A stretch of DNA of 64,000 nucleotides from Marixanthomonas sp002364245 (lineage in GTDB: Bacteria > Bacteroidota > Bacteroidia > Flavobacteriales > Flavobacteriaceae): contig CAXAZF010000002.1 in assembly GCA_963973455.1 (NCBI GenBank), forward strand, positions 124,001-188,000, in the 5' to 3' direction. Shown in pieces: positions 36,451 through 43,974 of the stretch (within the stretch, counting starts at the first letter, position 1; each line of letters opens with the position of its first letter). The notes beneath the pieces were generated by a model that saw only the letters and a list, made by a program, of their open reading frames with translations, searched no databases and was not told where the DNA came from. The position numbers and the translations under genes are program-made.

Positions 36451-36490
36451 ACAGTCACAAAGTCCCCACTCTTTGTTCCTTAATCGTTGT
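36415..36490 (-). ncRNA. Candidate small RNA A (about 75 nt)
   Basis: It would start near 36490, from a full-consensus promoter, and end at the terminator at 36415-36450. It holds a perfect 6-bp hairpin (36476-36471 with 36462-36457) with loop AGUGGGGA, then the terminator stem. There is no ATG in the transcript. Size, order of elements and the G-rich loop match candidate RNA B directly downstream, and the promoters share sequence. It lies 75-110 bases past the terminator of the ctaD operon, so it is not a read-through tail. I do not recognise the family. The small-RNA collections that list Flavobacteria motifs (Flavo-1, 6S-Flavo) should be compared. Confidence 0.62.
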
Positions 36491-36495
36491 TGAAA

Positions 36496-36526
36496 CAAAT
36501 ATACGTTCAATATGCAGTTAAGTCAA
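36496..36526 (-). promoter_or_regulatory. Promoter of candidate small RNA A
   Basis: On the minus strand TTG (36526-36524) is followed by exactly 20 bases and TATATTTG (36503-36496), the full phylum consensus. The TTG directly follows the paired TACGTA repeats. Confidence 0.75.
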
Positions 36527-36542
36527 TACGTAATAATACGTA
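36527..36542. promoter_or_regulatory. Paired TACGTA repeats abutting promoter A (operator candidate)
   Basis: Two copies of the palindrome TACGTA flank a 4-base spacer (ATAA), with centres 10 bases apart, one helical turn, directly upstream of the -33 TTG. The same 4-base spacing is found in the inverted repeat at promoter B, although the half-sites differ. Confidence 0.5.
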
Positions 36543-36556
36543 AATTTTATTTTCAG

Positions 36557-36589
36557 AATTAAAAAAGCCTTTCTCTAGAGAAAGGCTTT
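36557..36589 (-). terminator. Intrinsic terminator of the act-ctaCD operon
   Basis: A perfect 26-base palindrome (36564-36589), able to form a stem of up to 13 bp less its loop, is followed on the minus strand by TTTAATTCTG. It lies 28 bases after the ctaD stop and separates the operon from the small RNA candidates. Confidence 0.82.
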
Positions 36590-36616
36590 AAGTCTATAGT
36601 TTTAAATTAAAGCTGT

Positions 36617-38443
36617 TTAGTGGTTCAACTCTTCTTCATTTTCTTTTAGAGGAATGTTTTGTGGAATATAATCCTGTCCTGGTATTACATAGTCAGTTTC
36701 ATCTTTGTTCAACTTACTGTAATCATAAGACCAACGGTACACATGTGGTATTGGGCCATCCCAGTTTCCGTGAATGTGCTTCACCTCTGCTGTCCATTCT
36801 AAGGTATTCGATTTCCAAGGGTTTTTTGGCCCTATTTTTCCATAGAAAATTGAATGGAAGAAGTTATACAAGAACACTACTTGTGCTGCCGCGGTAATGA
36901 TTGCAAAAATAGTTATCACTACATTAATATCGGCAAGATCATCAAAGTATGGGAAATTGGTGTTGGTATAGTACCTTCTAGGCAATCCAGCCATACCCAC
37001 AAAGTGCATCGGGAAGAATATTCCATACGCGCCTATTGCGGTTATCCAAAAATGGATGTACCCTAAGTTTTTGTTCATTAAACGCCCTTCGAACATTTTT
37101 GGGAACCAATGATAAACCCCCGCTAATAATCCGTACACTGCTGAAATACCCATTACCAAGTGGAAGTGAGCAATTACAAAGTACGTATCGTGTACGTTGA
37201 TGTCTAAGGCACTATCACCCAAAATAATCCCTGTTAAACCTCCTGTAATAAAAGTGGAAACAAAAGCTATACTAAATAACATAGCTGTATTCATTTGCAA
37301 GTTACCTTTCCATATAGTCGTAATCCAATTAAATGCTTTTACTGCTGAAGGAATTGCAATCAATAATGTTGTAAAGGTAAATACTGAACCTAGGAACGGA
37401 TTCATCCCTGAAACGAACATGTGGTGACCCCAAACAATCGTCGAAAGGAATGCAATTGCCAAAATTGAAGCAACCATTGCACGGTAACCAAAAATAGGTT
37501 TACGTGAATTTGTTGCCATAACTTCGGAAACAATACCCATTGCAGGTAAGATTACAATATACACTTCAGGGTGTCCTAAGAACCAGAATAGGTGTTCAAA
37601 CAATACAGGTGAACCACCTTGGTTGTGCAATACTTCCCCAGCGATATAAATATCGGAAAGGAAGAATGATGTACCAAAACTTCTATCCATAATCAACATT
37701 AATGCTGCTGATAATAATACAGGGAAAGAAACCACACCAATTATAGCAGTGATAAAAAATGCCCAAATAGTAAGCGGAAGTCTTGTCATAGACATTCCTT
37801 TAGTACGTAGGTTTAAGGTTGTTACGATATAATTAAGCGAACCTAATAGCGAAGATGCAATAAATATAGCCAATGAAACTAACCATAATGTCATCCCAGC
37901 ACCAGAACCTGGTATAGCTTGCGGCAAGGCACTTAATGGAGGATATACTGTCCAACCAGCTGATGCAGGCCCTGCTTCAACAAATAATGAACACACCATA
38001 ACCACACTGGAAATAAAGAAAAGCCAGTATGATACCATGTTCAAAAAGCCTGAAGCCATATCTCTAGCTCCGATTTGCAACGGAATTAAGAGGTTACTAA
38101 ATGTACCACTTAAACCAGCTGTTAACACGAAAAATACCATAATGGTACCATGAATGGTTACGAGTGCCAAATAAACACTTGGATCCATTACTCCGCCTTC
38201 TGCCCATTTACCTAAGAAGATTTCAAAGATTGTAAATGGTTCTTCTGGCCATGCTATTTGCATTCTAAAAAGAACGGACATTAAAATTCCAATTATTCCC
38301 ATAAAAATACCTGTTATAAGGTATTGTTTAGAGATCATTTTATGGTCTGTACTAAATATATATTTAGTTATAAAAGTCTGTTCGTGATGATGTCCGTGAT
38401 CATCGTGGTGATCTACTGCTAAATCTTCTGCGTGTGCTGACAT
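36617..38443 (-). CDS. ctaD: Cytochrome c oxidase subunit I
   Basis: This is the catalytic subunit of the aa3-type oxidase. It reduces oxygen to water at a heme a3-CuB site and pumps protons. The 608-aa product has about twelve transmembrane helices. The characteristic WFLGHPEVYIVILPAMG carries the CuB histidine with its cross-linked tyrosine, VWGHHMFVSG carries two further CuB histidines, and HFHLVMG carries the heme ligands. An N-terminal His/Asp-rich stretch precedes the first helix. Its operon partners are CtaC and the alternative complex III genes, consistent with a supercomplex. Subunits III and IV are encoded separately at 14-16 kb. Confidence 0.97.
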   Translation of the reverse strand: MSAHAEDLAVDHHDDHGHHHEQTFITKYIFSTDHKMISKQYLITGIFMGIIGILMSVLFRMQIAWPEEPFTIFEIFLGKWAEGGVMDPSVYLALVTIHGTIMVFFVLTAGLSGTFSNLLIPLQIGARDMASGFLNMVSYWLFFISSVVMVCSLFVEAGPASAGWTVYPPLSALPQAIPGSGAGMTLWLVSLAIFIASSLLGSLNYIVTTLNLRTKGMSMTRLPLTIWAFFITAIIGVVSFPVLLSAALMLIMDRSFGTSFFLSDIYIAGEVLHNQGGSPVLFEHLFWFLGHPEVYIVILPAMGIVSEVMATNSRKPIFGYRAMVASILAIAFLSTIVWGHHMFVSGMNPFLGSVFTFTTLLIAIPSAVKAFNWITTIWKGNLQMNTAMLFSIAFVSTFITGGLTGIILGDSALDINVHDTYFVIAHFHLVMGISAVYGLLAGVYHWFPKMFEGRLMNKNLGYIHFWITAIGAYGIFFPMHFVGMAGLPRRYYTNTNFPYFDDLADINVVITIFAIITAAAQVVFLYNFFHSIFYGKIGPKNPWKSNTLEWTAEVKHIHGNWDGPIPHVYRWSYDYSKLNKDETDYVIPGQDYIPQNIPLKENEEELNH

Positions 38444-38462
38444 ATCTATTTATGCTATTATT

Positions 38463-39527
38463 TTATTGATCTTTTAAAACTTCGGCCATATTTGGTTGTT
38501 CTGCCAACCAAGCCTCATAATCTTCCTGTGATTCTACTATAATCTTCATTTGCATATTATAGTGGTTAATACCACATATTTTATTACACAAGAGTAGATA
38601 ATCAAACTCATATGGCTCTAGCGGCGCCTCACCTTTTTTGGCCAATTCTTTACTGTTTTCTCTCCTTATCTCATTAATGCGCTTAACTTTATCTACTACT
38701 GCCTCGTCTTGTCTCATTTCTTCAGTAGTAATGGTTGGGGTAAAAGCAAATTGAGTAATCATACCAGGGACACAGTTCATCTGTGCTCTAAAGTGCGGCA
38801 TATAAGCTGAGTGCAATACATCTTGCGATCGCATTTTAAACAATACTTTTCTACCTACAGGTAAGTGTAATTCATTTACAACAATATCATCTTGTGCATT
38901 AGGGTCAGATCCATCTACACCCAACTGATTGACACCTTCAATTAAGCGTACGTTGGCTTCACCAAGTGTATTATCATCTCCTCCGTATCTTGCACGCCAG
39001 TCAAACTGGTATGCATATAATTCTACTACTAAAGGATCGTCTTCTTCGCTTACGTTCATAATATCCGTCCAAGTAAAAAGTCCGTAGATAATTAGTCCTG
39101 CTAATACAACTACTGGAATTATTGTCCAGATAAATTCAAGTTTATCATTATCTGCGTAGAATACAGCCTTTTTACCTTTTTCTCCTCTATACTTAAATGC
39201 AAAACCGAACAATAGCCAATGCGTCAGGATTCCCACAAAGAAAATGAGAATCATAGATATAAGCATTAAATTGTCTATCTGCGATCCATGTTCAGAACCA
39301 GCTTTTGGTAAAAGGACATCGCCCCATTTCCAAAAACAGATAATAGCTAATGCGTATAAAAAGACCAAGAACATCACCATTAGGTATCCGTTAACTTTAT
39401 TGTCTTTATCTGATGCTATTTCTCCAGTATCTGTCTGTTTGGTTTTAGACATTTCAAATATCTTGGTCATTTGCCAAACAGCAACTCCAAAAAGAATGAT
39501 TACTAATACAACTAAAAATGCGGTCAT
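38463..39527 (-). CDS. ctaC: Cytochrome c oxidase subunit II (CuA)
   Basis: Subunit II takes electrons from cytochrome c into the oxidase. The 354-aa product has three hydrophobic segments near the N-terminus (about residues 3-18, 47-67 and 87-110). A periplasmic cupredoxin domain follows. The CuA site is complete in its C-terminal part: C314 and C318 in CNKICGINH, H322 and M325. This shows a cytochrome c oxidase rather than a quinol oxidase. It lies 24 bases after ActF and 19 before ctaD. No cytochrome c domain is fused to it, so electrons should come from an ActE/ActA-type heme or a separate cytochrome. Confidence 0.96.
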   Translation of the reverse strand: MTAFLVVLVIILFGVAVWQMTKIFEMSKTKQTDTGEIASDKDNKVNGYLMVMFLVFLYALAIICFWKWGDVLLPKAGSEHGSQIDNLMLISMILIFFVGILTHWLLFGFAFKYRGEKGKKAVFYADNDKLEFIWTIIPVVVLAGLIIYGLFTWTDIMNVSEEDDPLVVELYAYQFDWRARYGGDDNTLGEANVRLIEGVNQLGVDGSDPNAQDDIVVNELHLPVGRKVLFKMRSQDVLHSAYMPHFRAQMNCVPGMITQFAFTPTITTEEMRQDEAVVDKVKRINEIRRENSKELAKKGEAPLEPYEFDYLLLCNKICGINHYNMQMKIIVESQEDYEAWLAEQPNMAEVLKDQ

Positions 39528-39551
39528 CGTTATCTGTCTCTATTCAATTAA

Positions 39552-40928
39552 TTAATAATGATAATTTTTGCTTTCCTTCATAAACGGGTTTCGTTTAGCA
39601 AGCAATGGTGCTTTTGTTAATGCTGTAAATACAACAAATACAAACAATCCAAAGAAAAACAATATTGATCCTATTTCTGGCAGGCCAATAAACCAAGAAG
39701 TTCCAACGGTACCTGGCATAACCATAACAAAAAGGTTAATGTACTGTCCTGCTAAAATTACAATTCCTGTTAATATTACAAACCAGTTTACACGTTTGTA
39801 ATCACTGTTCATTAATAATAATACAGGGAATACAAAGTTTGTTACAAGCATTCCGAAGAATGGTAATTTATAATCTTCTATACGTGTTACAAAATAGGTT
39901 ACTTCTTCAGGGATATTAGCATACCATATTAGCATAAACTGTGAAAACCATAGGTACGTCCAGAAAATACTGAAGCCAAACATATATTTTGCTAAGTCAT
40001 GAATATGGCTATCATTTACAAATTCTAAATACCCTTGTTTCTTTAATACAATAGATACCATTGCTATTACAGTAATGGCCGAAACCATCATTCCTGCAAA
40101 TACATACCATCCAAATAAGGTACTAAACCAGTGTGGGTCGAAACTCATAATCCAGTCCCAAGACATCATAGACTCAGTTACTATGAAGAATACTAAGAAC
40201 CCAGCAGACATTTTAAAGTTCTTTTTAAACCATCTATTGTCATCTGCATCATCTTGTCTAATAGAGTTTCTTCTTGAGAAATATCTGTATAAATTCCATC
40301 CAGCTAAGAAAATTGCTGCTCTAATTAAGAAGAAAGGTACGTTTAACCATCCGCTTTTTCCAGCGATTAACTTATCATAGTGAGAGCTTTCAGGGTCTAC
40401 TAATTCTGGATCCATCCAGTGGAAAATATGATTTATATGAAAGGCAGAAAGCAACAACAATACAAATAATATTACTGATGCCACTGGTAAATAGGCAGTA
40501 ATTCCTTCCATTACTCGATACAGTACTGGGGACCAACCCGCTTGTGCGGCATATTGAATACCATAAAAAGCCAAGGTTCCTAATGCAATAAACAAAAAGA
40601 ACAAGCAGGCAATATATAATGCAGACCAAGGTCTGTTTTGCATTTGGTGCAACGTATGCTCTAAATGTGCTTCTTCACTATCATGTGCATCCGCAGTTTG
40701 AGCATGCTCGTTGCCATGGGCTTCTTCTGCAACATGAGTTTCATTTGTACTATGTGATTCTTCAGCTGCTGAGTGGTCTGATCCATGTCCATCTCCATGA
40801 CTAGCCATCATTTCTTTAACCTCGGCTGTGGTTGAGGGAGCAGTAAGGAAACCTGACACTATCCCTATGGCTCCAACGACCATAAAAATAATTGCAAACA
40901 GTTTTAATTTACTTGGTAGCGTGTACAT
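39552..40928 (-). CDS. actF: Alternative complex III subunit ActF
   Basis: ActF is a multi-helix membrane subunit of alternative complex III, a quinol:electron-acceptor oxidoreductase used in place of the bc1 complex. The 458-aa product has about ten transmembrane helices, arranged like ActC. Between the first helix (about 8-29) and the second (about 103-125) is a loop with eleven His residues in 51 positions (44-94), mixed with Glu and Asp. This is not a usual catalytic feature. The rest follows the pattern of family members (WYANIPEEVTYF). It lies 24 bases from ActE and ctaC, within the operon. Confidence 0.92.
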   Translation of the reverse strand: MYTLPSKLKLFAIIFMVVGAIGIVSGFLTAPSTTAEVKEMMASHGDGHGSDHSAAEESHSTNETHVAEEAHGNEHAQTADAHDSEEAHLEHTLHQMQNRPWSALYIACLFFLFIALGTLAFYGIQYAAQAGWSPVLYRVMEGITAYLPVASVILFVLLLLSAFHINHIFHWMDPELVDPESSHYDKLIAGKSGWLNVPFFLIRAAIFLAGWNLYRYFSRRNSIRQDDADDNRWFKKNFKMSAGFLVFFIVTESMMSWDWIMSFDPHWFSTLFGWYVFAGMMVSAITVIAMVSIVLKKQGYLEFVNDSHIHDLAKYMFGFSIFWTYLWFSQFMLIWYANIPEEVTYFVTRIEDYKLPFFGMLVTNFVFPVLLLMNSDYKRVNWFVILTGIVILAGQYINLFVMVMPGTVGTSWFIGLPEIGSILFFFGLFVFVVFTALTKAPLLAKRNPFMKESKNYHY

Positions 40929-40952
40929 ATCTTTAACTATTCTCTTTATTCT

Positions 40953-41636
40953 TTAGTTAGTTTCGTTTTCTGAAGTTTGTGATGCAGCTTCAGTATTCAT
41001 TTCATCTCCTTCTACTGTAGAAGCCTCAACATTGCTTGAGTCAGCAGTTTTAACTCCTGCGGTTTCTAATAATGAAGGTTCGCCGTTTAATGCAGCTTTT
41101 AAATTCATTACGTGCATGGCTATTTGCCAACGCTCTTTTTCATTGGTTTGTGATGCATAAGACCCCATGGCATTTAGTCCATACATTTCTACGTGGTAGA
41201 TACCTCCCATTGTAATATCTCTTCCTGGATCTGCATAGCTAGGAATACCCAAAAACTTTTCTCTTTGAGCCAAAATACCTTGTCCATCTCCTTTATCTCC
41301 GTGACATACGGCACAATAAATAGTATAAAGTGCTTCTCCTTCAGAAATATTATCTTCAGTAATCTCTAGAGGGTTTTTAGATTCAGCTTTAGCTAAATTT
41401 AAACCTTCTGTTGTATCATCATATTCGTAAGGCTGCCATCCTCTAGGGATTGAACCTTCAGCAGGAAGTTTTGCCTCTTGTTCATTTTCAAAAACATCGT
41501 ATTCACCATAGGTTTCATATCCAACAGGCTCATACATATTAGGCATAAACTGATAGTTGGGTTTGTTATTATTAAAGCAAGAAACCAAACTGAATGCAGC
41601 TACAAGTGCAATGGTTATGTTTAAACTTTTTTTCAT
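40953..41636 (-). CDS. actE: Alternative complex III cytochrome c subunit ActE
   Basis: ActE is a monoheme c-type lipoprotein of the complex. I place its start at 41636 (227 aa, MKKSLNITIALVAAF). This makes the lipobox LVSC the processing site near residue 20 and leaves one base between it and the ActD stop. The heme-binding CAVCH motif is followed by GDKGDGQG. The C-terminus is a Ser/Thr/Glu-rich tail of low complexity. Membership is supported by the position between ActD and ActF. Confidence 0.92.
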   Translation of the reverse strand: MKKSLNITIALVAAFSLVSCFNNNKPNYQFMPNMYEPVGYETYGEYDVFENEQEAKLPAEGSIPRGWQPYEYDDTTEGLNLAKAESKNPLEITEDNISEGEALYTIYCAVCHGDKGDGQGILAQREKFLGIPSYADPGRDITMGGIYHVEMYGLNAMGSYASQTNEKERWQIAMHVMNLKAALNGEPSLLETAGVKTADSSNVEASTVEGDEMNTEAASQTSENETN

Positions 41637-41637
41637 A

Positions 41638-42174
41638 TTAATGGTCTTCTTCATTTTCAATTAAACTAATCTCCATGGCTCCCGTATCATATAAAAACTG
41701 AGTAAGTTTTTTTACATCGTGTGATCCTGCATCTACAGCCATTAAAAAATGATCATCGGTAGTTCGAACATCTGGGTTTTCAGCTTTTTTAAATGGCCAT
41801 AATTTACTTCTCATATAAAAAGTAATAACCATTAAGTGAGCTGCAAAGAAAACAGTTAGTTCAAACATAATTGGTACAAATGCCGGCATGTTTTCTATAT
41901 AACTGAAGCTTGGCTTACCACCTATATTTTGTGGCCAATCTTCAATCATAATGAAGTTCATCATTAAAACTGCAACCGTAAGCCCTACCAATCCATACAT
42001 AAATGATGTTATGGCAATTCTTGTAGGAGCTAACCCCATTACTTTGTCTAGCCCGTGAACCGGGAAAGGAGTATACACTTCTTCAATATGATAATGCTCT
42101 GCTCGTACCTGCTTAACAGCTTGCATTAACAGGTCGTCATCGTTGTAAATAGCGTGAATTGTTTTCGATGCCAT
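41638..42174 (-). CDS. actD: Alternative complex III subunit ActD (DUF3341)
   Basis: This 178-aa protein (start 42174, MASKTIHAIYNDDD) has an N-terminal soluble domain and two transmembrane helices (about residues 55-78 and 97-120). This is the DUF3341 layout of ActD. The soluble part has the repeated beta-alpha pattern typical of the family. The upstream in-frame ATG at 42222 would overlap ActC by 44 bases and adds residues that do not match. ActD has no cofactor and is thought to hold the complex together. Confidence 0.92.
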   Translation of the reverse strand: MASKTIHAIYNDDDLLMQAVKQVRAEHYHIEEVYTPFPVHGLDKVMGLAPTRIAITSFMYGLVGLTVAVLMMNFIMIEDWPQNIGGKPSFSYIENMPAFVPIMFELTVFFAAHLMVITFYMRSKLWPFKKAENPDVRTTDDHFLMAVDAGSHDVKKLTQFLYDTGAMEISLIENEEDH

Positions 42175-42178
42175 CTTA

Positions 42179-43948
42179 CTAGTTGTTTTTAAGTTTTGTT
42201 GCCTGGCCTGCCCAGTCATCACGTTTTGCTCTTCCAGGGAATTCGTCTATAATAGTATCAAGAAGATCATACTCTCTATCGGTCATTTTACTTACTTGAT
42301 CAAACGTGTAAATTCCTATTTGATGTAACTTCTGTTCCATTACAGGACCAACGCCACTAATCTTTTTAAGATCGTCTTGTGTTTCTGTTTCAGGATCAAA
42401 ACGTCCAATTCCATCTAATAGATCTTCTATTTTTTCACGTTCTACATCATTTTCGGCAATTTCACCTGCATGTACCGTATCAGTTCCTGTTTCGTCCGTG
42501 CTTTTTAAATATTCATTATTAGCAGCAGGTGCTACGGCAGCTTCATAATGTTTTACATCATCACCGTGCTCAGCTCTTAATTTTTTATACTTTTCACCTG
42601 AAGACTTCAAAATAGATTTTACCTCTGCCTGTGCAATTACAGGGAATGTTCTTGCATATAATAAGAATAACACAAAGAAAAATCCAATTGTCCCAATAAA
42701 GATACCTATATCTACAAATGTTGGTTGGAACATGGTCCAAGATGATGGTAGGTAATCTCTGTGAAGTGATGTTACAATAATTACGAAACGCTCAAACCAC
42801 ATACCTATGTTCACCACAATCGAAATTATAAACGAGAACATAATACTAGTACGTAATTTTTTGAACCACATAAACTGTGGAGAAAATACGTTACAAGACA
42901 TCATCGCCCAGTAAGCCCACCAGTAAGGCCCCGTTGCACGATTTAAGAAAGCGTACTGTTCGTACTCTACACCTGAATACCAAGCGATAAATAATTCAGT
43001 AATATAGGCCACCCCAACAATAGAACCTGTAATCATAATTACAATATTCATTAATTCGATATGCTGAATGGTAATATAATTTTCAAGATTAGATACTTTA
43101 CGCATAATAATAAGCAGCGTATTTACCATTGCGAATCCTGAGAAAATTGCCCCAGCAACAAAATAAGGAGGGAAAATGGTGGTATGCCATCCTGGAATTA
43201 CCGAGGTAGCAAAGTCAAACGATACAATGGTGTGTACCGAAAGTACAAGCGGTGTTGCCAACCCAGCCAATACCAATGAAACTTCTTCAAAGCGTTGCCA
43301 GTCTTTTGCACGACCACTCCATCCAAATGATAGTATGCCATAAATTCTTTTAGTAAATGGGGTAATTGCTCTATCACGGATCATTGCAAAATCTGGTAAT
43401 AAACCTGTCCACCAGAAAACTAGAGATACAGATAAATAAGTTGAAATTGCAAATACATCCCAAAGTAACGGAGAGTTAAAGTTTACCCATAATGAACCAA
43501 ACTGGTTTGGTATAGGCAATACCCAATACCCTAACCACGGACGCCCCATGTGAATAATTGGAAATAGCCCCGCTTGTATTACAGAGAAAATTGTCATTGC
43601 CTCTGCAGAACGGTTAATCGCCATCCTCCATTTTTGACGGAATAATAAAAGTACGGCAGAAATAAGGGTTCCTGCGTGACCAATACCTACCCACCAAACG
43701 AAGTTGGTAATATCCCAGGCCCAGCCTACTGTTTTATTTAATCCCCATACACCAATACCGGTGGAGATTGTATAAATTATACAACCTAGTCCCCATAAAA
43801 ATGCTATTAGGGAAATTGTAAAAACAATCCACCACGATTTATTGGCTTTTCCTTCTACAGGAGCTGCTACATCCACTGTTACATCGTGGTAGCTTTTATC
43901 TCCTATAACTAAGGGTCTTCTAATAGGTGCTTCGTAATGCGACGCCAT
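42179..43948 (-). CDS. actC: Alternative complex III subunit ActC (NrfD-like) with C-terminal HhH domain
   Basis: ActC is the NrfD-type membrane subunit of the complex, with about ten transmembrane helices and quinol-binding function inferred from family structures. The core occupies about residues 1-460. Beyond it is a soluble linker and a helix-hairpin-helix domain at about residues 521-589 (ISGVGPVMEQKLHQIGIYTF). This is the type seen in DNA-binding or nucleotide-handling proteins and, in other bacteria, at the ends of some respiratory subunits such as NuoE. The 589-aa length is therefore greater than an NrfD core. It is followed closely by actD and preceded by actB. Confidence 0.93.
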   Translation of the reverse strand: MASHYEAPIRRPLVIGDKSYHDVTVDVAAPVEGKANKSWWIVFTISLIAFLWGLGCIIYTISTGIGVWGLNKTVGWAWDITNFVWWVGIGHAGTLISAVLLLFRQKWRMAINRSAEAMTIFSVIQAGLFPIIHMGRPWLGYWVLPIPNQFGSLWVNFNSPLLWDVFAISTYLSVSLVFWWTGLLPDFAMIRDRAITPFTKRIYGILSFGWSGRAKDWQRFEEVSLVLAGLATPLVLSVHTIVSFDFATSVIPGWHTTIFPPYFVAGAIFSGFAMVNTLLIIMRKVSNLENYITIQHIELMNIVIMITGSIVGVAYITELFIAWYSGVEYEQYAFLNRATGPYWWAYWAMMSCNVFSPQFMWFKKLRTSIMFSFIISIVVNIGMWFERFVIIVTSLHRDYLPSSWTMFQPTFVDIGIFIGTIGFFFVLFLLYARTFPVIAQAEVKSILKSSGEKYKKLRAEHGDDVKHYEAAVAPAANNEYLKSTDETGTDTVHAGEIAENDVEREKIEDLLDGIGRFDPETETQDDLKKISGVGPVMEQKLHQIGIYTFDQVSKMTDREYDLLDTIIDEFPGRAKRDDWAGQATKLKNN

Positions 43949-43974
43949 ATCTTTACTACTGTTTCTTAGTTAGT

